Position numbers and translations under genes: made by a program. Positions 59,801-64,000 of a stretch of 64,000 nucleotides of DNA are shown here, piece after piece. Where the stretch lies: contig NC_089867.1 in assembly GCF_036373705.1 (NCBI RefSeq), positions 16,604,001-16,668,000 on the forward strand, read 5' to 3'. The stretch comes from Amia ocellicauda. Taxonomy: Eukaryota > Chordata > Actinopteri > Amiiformes > Amiidae. The notes under the pieces were generated by a model. That model did not search any database, was not told the DNA's origin, and was given only the letters and a program-made list of their open reading frames with translations. Positions within the stretch are counted from its first letter, which is position 1. Each line of letters starts with the position of its first letter.

Positions 59801-62800
59801 TGAGTTGATGCCAAAGAGCTCGATTTTGGTCTCATCTGACCACAACACTTTCACCCAGTTCTCCTCTGAATAATTCAGATGTTGGCAAACTTCAGAAGGC
59901 CTGTACATGTGCTTTCTTGAGCAGAGGGACCTTGCGGGCGCTGCAGGATTTCAGTCCTTCACGGCGTAGTGTTACCAATTGTTTTCTTGGTGACTATGGT
60001 CCCAGCTGCCTTGAAATCATTAACAAGATCCTCCCGTGTAGTTCTGGGCTGATTCCTCACCGTTCTCATGATCATTGAAACTCCACGAGGTGAGATCTTG
60101 CATGGAGCCCCAGACCGAGGGAGACTGACAGTTATTTTGTGTTTCTTCCATTTGCGAATAATCGCCCCAACTGTTGTCACCTTCTCACCAAGCTGATGGC
60201 GATGGTCTTGTAGCCCATTCCAGCCTTAGGTCTAGGTGTAGGTCTACAATCTTGTCCCTGACATCCTTGGACAGCTCTTTGGTCTCGGCCATGGTGGAGA
60301 GTTTGGAATCTGATTGATTGATTGCTTCTGTGGACAGGTGTCTTTTATACAGGTAACGAGCTGAGATTAGGAGCAGTCCCTTTAAGAGAGTGCTCCTAAT
60401 CTCAGCTCGTTACCTGTATAAAAGACACCTGGGAGCCAGAAATCTTGCTGATTGATAGGGGATCAAATACTTATTTCCCTCATTAACATGCAAATCAATT
60501 TATAACTTTTTTGAAATGTCTTTTTCTGGTTTTTTTTGTTGTTATTCTGTCTCTCACTGTTAAAATACACCTACCATTAAAATTATAGTCTGATCATTTC
60601 TTTGTCAGTGGGCAAACGTACAAAATCAGCAGGGGATCAAATACTTTTTTCCCTCACTGTATGTATGTTTGTATGTATGAATGTATGTATGTATTTGTTT
60701 CACCCTGAATAAACAGACAGTAAAATCCCATGTTTGGCAGCATCCCCACAACTGTACCAGGGCAATAGAGGACAGACATGAGGGGTCCCCAGAAAAGACC
60801 TTTATGAATAAGTAAACAAACAGGGCTAATTAGCGTCTCTCAGTCAGTTAAACCACAGCCCCCTCTCCCCCACTGGAGTCTGGGACCTGCAGACCCTGGC
60901 CGTATCTGCAGGTTTGCGAGGAGAAGCAATGCAATGGAGAGATGCAGGAGTCACCCCCCCCCCCCCCCAGAGAGATGAGCTCATACTGCAGAGGCAACTG
61001 GACCATTAGGCACTGTCAGCACACTGTCAGCAGGAGAATTGATGTCTCTAATTAAATTAATATAATGATAATAATCTTTATTTTATATAGCGCCTTTCAT
61101 CAATAAGTATCACAAAGCACTTCACAAAGGACTAAACGGATCAAATAAAATGTAATAATAATCTGTCATAAGACTACTACTAAACAGTCCTAAAGCCCCA
61201 AATAATGATAATAAATAATAATTCGAATTTAAAGTATCTGAATATACTTTGTCTTCATGGGACAGTACGTTTTGCATGCACTATTACTGGATATGTATTT
61301 TTTAAATTAATATCAGTGAGAGTTTGTAATTGGAAGTAGTAGCAGTAGAATTTAGGTTAGAAGTCATGTGCATCAGGAACAGTGTGTGAAAGTAAGTAGC
61401 TTAGTAGCAGCTATTATAATAGCAGGTTGGTTCATGTTCTTAGAATGTTTATGATAGTAAGTTTATTTAAGTATTATTGTTATTATTATTGGAATCAAAT
61501 CATCATTCTGTAATGAATAAGGGTTTATAGTGAATCTTGTTTGTGTTATTGTCAAGTAGCAATGGTGATGATAAGTAAACTGCAATAGCAACTACAGCAT
61601 GTGTCTGGCCAGTGGGCTCCAGGCTATGCCAGTGACTCCCACACTCTGCGCTGCGAACCCTGCAGGAAGGTGAAGGCGTGGCAGCAGAAGAGGGAGTTGG
61701 CGGTGGGCCGGGGCAGCCGGTTGGGCCAGGAGCTGCGGCGCTGGGAGGAGGACTGCCAGCTGCTGCGATGTGAGGGGCTGTTCGAGGAGTACCTGGAGAT
61801 GGGTGAGAGAGCGGCACAGACAGACAGGCACTGACACACAGACAGACAGCTGGACAGTTAACAACTGTTAAAAATAGGCTTAATGAACAACACAAAACAC
61901 AACACAGTTCTCTCTCTCTCTCTCTCTCTGTGTCCCAGTGCTGCAGTTTGGTTTCATAACTATCTTCGTGGCCGCGTTCCCCCTGGCCCCTCTGTTTGCC
62001 CTGCTCAACAACTGGGTGGAGATCCGCCTGGACGCGCAGAAGTTTGTGTGCGAGTACCGGCGACCCGTGGCCGAGCGCGCACAAAATATTGGTGTCTGGT
62101 TCAACATCCTGGAGGCGCTGTCTCACCTGTCCGTCATCGTCAACGTGAGAGACGTGCCTGTCTGTGTGTGGTTGTGTGTCTCTCTGAGTGTCACTGCGTC
62201 TGTGTGTGGGTGTGTATCTCTGTGAGTGTCCATGTGTCTCTGTGTCTCTCTCTGCCTTTCTCTGTCACTCTACGTGTGTCTGTGTGTCTGTCTTTGTGCA
62301 CTCCCTCTACCCCCACTCTCTCGGTCTGTCCTTGTCCCTTTTATGTTACCAATTCAATTCAAAGACAGTAATGCTGTGTAATGTATTTTCACATCTCCCT
62401 CCCTTTCTCTCTCTCCCTCACAGGCGTTCCTCATTGCCTTCACCTCAGACTTCCTGCCCCGGCTGCTGTATCAGTACAAGTTCAACAGCAGCCTGCATGG
62501 CTATGTTAACTTCACCCTGGCCCACGCCCCCCCCAGCTACCAACACCCCGAATACATGTACTGCAGGTAACTGCGCAGCACAGTACACACAACACAGTGG
62601 AGTACAGTGCAGCACACTTTACTGCACAGTACAGAACAGCTCAGCACACTGCCCTACGTTATGAATTTATTTATGTTGCCTGTGTTTTTCACACCTCTCC
62701 AGCAGAGGACGCACTGACACTTCAATTCACACAGCCACAGAGATGTCTTCCTTTCACTCTCTCCATCTCTCTCTCTCTCTCTCTCTCTTTCTCTTTCTCT

Positions 62801-63347
62801 CAGGTACAAAGCGTTTCGAGACAGTGATGGAAACTACACTCTGTTTTACTGGGAGCTGCTGGCCGTCAGACTGGGCTTCATTATCGTCTTTGAGGTAGGG
62901 GGTTTAGCTCCTCCCTTTCTCAGACAGTGTGCGCACTCTCTCTCTCACACACACTGTCCTTGCCTCGGGGTTTGGTAGTAATGAGCAGGATGCCAGTGCA
63001 AATGCTGTTGCATGTAATCACTGGTAATATCTCCTCAACTTTGCTTCTTCTTCCTTCTCTTATCACACTCTCTCCTGTCCACTTCCTCTCCTCTCCTTCA
63101 CCCTCTCCTCTCTATGCCTCTGCCTCTTTTCCTCCCTCTCCCTCTCTACCCCTCTCTCTCACTCCCCTCCTCTCTCATCTCTCCTCTCCTCTCCTCCCCC
63201 CCCGCCCTGCAGCATGTGGTGTTCTTCCTGCTGAGGGTGATAGACTGGCTGGTGCCGGACGTGCCAGAGTCTCTGGAGCTCAAGGTGAAGAGAGAGCGCT
63301 ACCTGGCCAAGCAGGCGCTGGCCGACAACCAGGATGCCCTGTTGCTG
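50952..63347 (+). CDS. ano7: ANO7 (TMEM16G) anoctamin, 22 recognised coding exons, 3' end uncertain
   Basis: Ten-helix TMEM16 protein; vertebrate ANO7 is a poorly understood anoctamin linked to scrambling rather than chloride conduction. Exons: 50952-51086, 51757-51865, 52317-52525, 52697-52804, 53096-53232, 53345-53402, 53616-53726, 53817-53982, 54165-54255, 55165-55261, 55443-55586, 55788-55925, 56188-56286, 56618-56720, 56933-57044, 57376-57430, 57838-57935, 61666-61802, 61939-62144, 62424-62566, 62804-62894, 63213-63347; 894 residues in phase. The cytosolic N-terminus has FVLVWEVR and [19 protein letters not shown]. The Cys-rich loop after TM1 reads [14 protein letters not shown]. Calcium-site residues are kept: N592 in [10 protein letters not shown]633 and E636 in IELAEQL, E730 and D734 in NNWVEIRLD. 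Codons run on past 63347 to a donor at 63491 or a stop at 63672-63674, and an acceptor at 63784 also exists. Intron 17 (57936-61665) contains a Tc1 relic. Confidence 0.93.
54116..54160 (+). repeat. (GTCT)n microsatellite in a splice acceptor
   Basis: Eleven GTCT units running straight into CCAG, the acceptor of ANO7 exon 9 (starts 54165). Confidence 0.9.
56794..56830. repeat. (TG)n microsatellite
   Basis: TG run within ANO7 intron 14, surrounded by more degenerate TG/TC-rich sequence. Confidence 0.85.
59031..59073. repeat. (TATG)n microsatellite interrupted by a Tc1 insertion
   Basis: Pure GTAT repeat that stops at the left end of the Tc1 element; it resumes in degenerate form at 60660-60697 on the far side. 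Confidence 0.9.
59279..60292 (-). pseudogene. Broken DD34E Tc1 transposase
   Basis: The ATG is at 60292-60290 on the minus strand and begins [19 protein letters not shown], the usual Tc1 start. The frame is lost soon after: a duplicated DLRL-like stretch leads to a stop, and the helix-turn-helix part resumes in another frame at about 60180-59965 ([14 protein letters not shown]). It shifts again before the catalytic part, 59908-59279. That last part is still open and holds [18 protein letters not shown] and NPIENLW with 34 residues between the second D and the E. At least two frame breaks make it inactive. Confidence 0.9.
60335..60431. repeat. Perfect 41-bp inverted repeat with 15-base loop
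   Basis: Left arm 60335-60375 starts CAGGTGTCTTTTATACAGG; right arm 60391-60431 is its exact reverse complement; the loop is 60376-60390. It lies inside the Tc1 relic upstream of the transposase ATG. On the minus strand TTTTATAC would place a TATA-like box there. Confidence 0.95.
61068..61140 (+). repeat. Dispersed fish repeat (TATATAGCGCCTTTCA type)
   Basis: TAATCTTTATTTTATATAGC then GCCTTTCATCAATAAGTATC and ACAAAGCACTTCACAAAGG. The pairing of TTTATATAGCGCCTTTCA with CACAAAGCGCTTTACA is found in many copies in fish genomes and ends a SINE or LINE family. Only this tail is clear here. Confidence 0.55.
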
Positions 63348-64000
63348 GTGAGTCGAGGTTCAGCATCCAGCCCAGGTCAGTTCAGCCACTGTGGCGACCG
63401 CCCTCCCTCGTATCCCTCTGTGCCTCTGTACCCCGGTGACCCCAGTACCTACCCCTCTCCCCCAGTTACCACCGCAGCAGCTCCTTCCAGGTACAGCTCT
63501 GGCCAGACTGAGAGGGAGTGGGAGGGAGTGAGGCATGGATGGAGGGAGAAGGGGAGGCGGAAACAGGAAGAAGGAGAGTGGAAGTGTGGGAGAGTGAGGG
63601 TCTCTCTCAGTTCAGTTCAGTTCAATTTGCTTTATTGGTATGCTGCCTCTCTGACACACACTCTCTCACCCTGACTCGATGAGTGAAAAAAAATAGATAA
63701 AGGAGAAGTGAAAAGCTTTCAGAATGTTTCTCAACTTGACAGCCTTTTCTCTCCTCGTCTGCTCCTTTCGCCCTCTGTGTGTAGAGCAACACCCTGTAGT
63801 GCAGTTCCGTAGCTACTCTCTCTGTGCGAGTTTCTCTAGGTAAAGGCGTCATAGTCATAGGGAGTTTAAACGGATAATGGTCTCCCTGCTGTTTTGCCAC
63901 AGTGTCTGCGGTGTCCCGTGTATTGGATGTGCCTCTCAGGGAGATGGTACAGATCCGGATCAAATGCATCAGTAGCATTTGTGGCAATTGTAGCACGTTG
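63348..64000 (+). other. Possible ANO7 3' exon(s) and right edge
   Basis: After the consensus donor at 63348 (GTGAGT) the ANO7 frame stays open to 63672, encoding Ser/Pro-rich sequence with a second donor at 63491. A pyrimidine-rich acceptor at 63749-63784 leads to SNTL and a stop (63797-63799) if joined in phase 0, or to a nine-residue tail ending at 63812 if joined from 63490. Another acceptor-like CCACAG is at 63897-63902 and is open to the window end in two frames. None can be chosen from sequence alone; the last 200 bp may instead be a dispersed repeat. Confidence 0.35.

Larger units (their letters stand above)
59074..60659 (-). mobile_element. DD34E Tc1-like transposon, decayed
   Basis: A 1586-bp element in ANO7 intron 17 with TA on both sides (59072-59073, 60660-60661). 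The ends are long inverted repeats of about 200 bp (59074-59273 and 60459-60659) of the IR/DR type: the motif AGGGAAAAAAGTATTTGA occurs at the outer end (about 59079) and, as AGGGAAATAAGTATTTGA, again at the inner end (about 59251), with mirror copies on the right. Transposase remains are on the minus strand and are broken. A perfect 41-bp palindrome lies between the transposase start and the right inverted repeat. It inserted into a GTAT microsatellite. Confidence 0.93.

Overview
This is a vertebrate nuclear window, almost certainly from a ray-finned fish. The genes have many small exons with GT-AG introns. Their proteins align along their whole length with vertebrate DDOST, DDI2, PLEKHM2, an ephexin-type RhoGEF, CPLANE2 and ANO7. 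The repeats (DD36E and DD34E Tc1/mariner elements, a hAT-type MITE, fish SINE/LINE tails, many CT/GT microsatellites) are typical of fish. I cannot name the species. The LINE fragment and the conservative protein sequences would suit a non-neoteleost lineage, but that is a guess.

Layout, all six host genes on the + strand: a repeat-rich left flank with an intact DD36E (Incomer-type) transposon (1209-2429); DDOST, 11 exons (4028-7788); DDI2 with two alternative 3' ends (9201-17589), one of which adds a large RSC1A1-like exon ending in a UBA domain; a second, nearly identical DD36E transposon (20532-21744); PLEKHM2/SKIP, 20 exons (23654-34191); an AT-rich intergenic stretch; an ARHGEF19-like DH-PH exchange factor (first noncoding exon near 38.4 kb, coding 40613-44080); CPLANE2/RSG1 (noncoding exon ending at 45300, coding 46093-48438); and ANO7 (50952 to about 63.35 kb, 3' end unresolved). 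ANO7 intron 17 carries a decayed DD34E Tc1 element (59074-60659). DDI2 intron 6 carries a 328-bp hAT-like MITE with a perfect 8-bp target duplication (13006-13333).

The genes do not form one pathway. DDOST is an ER oligosaccharyltransferase subunit, DDI2 a ubiquitin-linked aspartyl protease, PLEKHM2 a lysosome-kinesin adaptor, the RhoGEF a cytoskeletal regulator, CPLANE2 a ciliary GTPase and ANO7 an anoctamin membrane protein. DDI2, PLEKHM2, ARHGEF19 and CPLANE2 all map to human 1p36.1-p36.2, so part of the order is ancestral synteny. ANO7 next to CPLANE2 and DDOST next to DDI2 differ from the human map.

The most interesting points are the DDI2-RSC1A1 joined reading frame, which would restore the UBL-protease-UBA layout of yeast Ddi1; the pair of apparently complete DD36E transposons; the RhoGEF that stops without an SH3 domain; and splice acceptors whose pyrimidine tracts are long microsatellites. 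Exon boundaries were placed by eye from splice signals, reading-frame phase and remembered family sequence; none was tested by computation.
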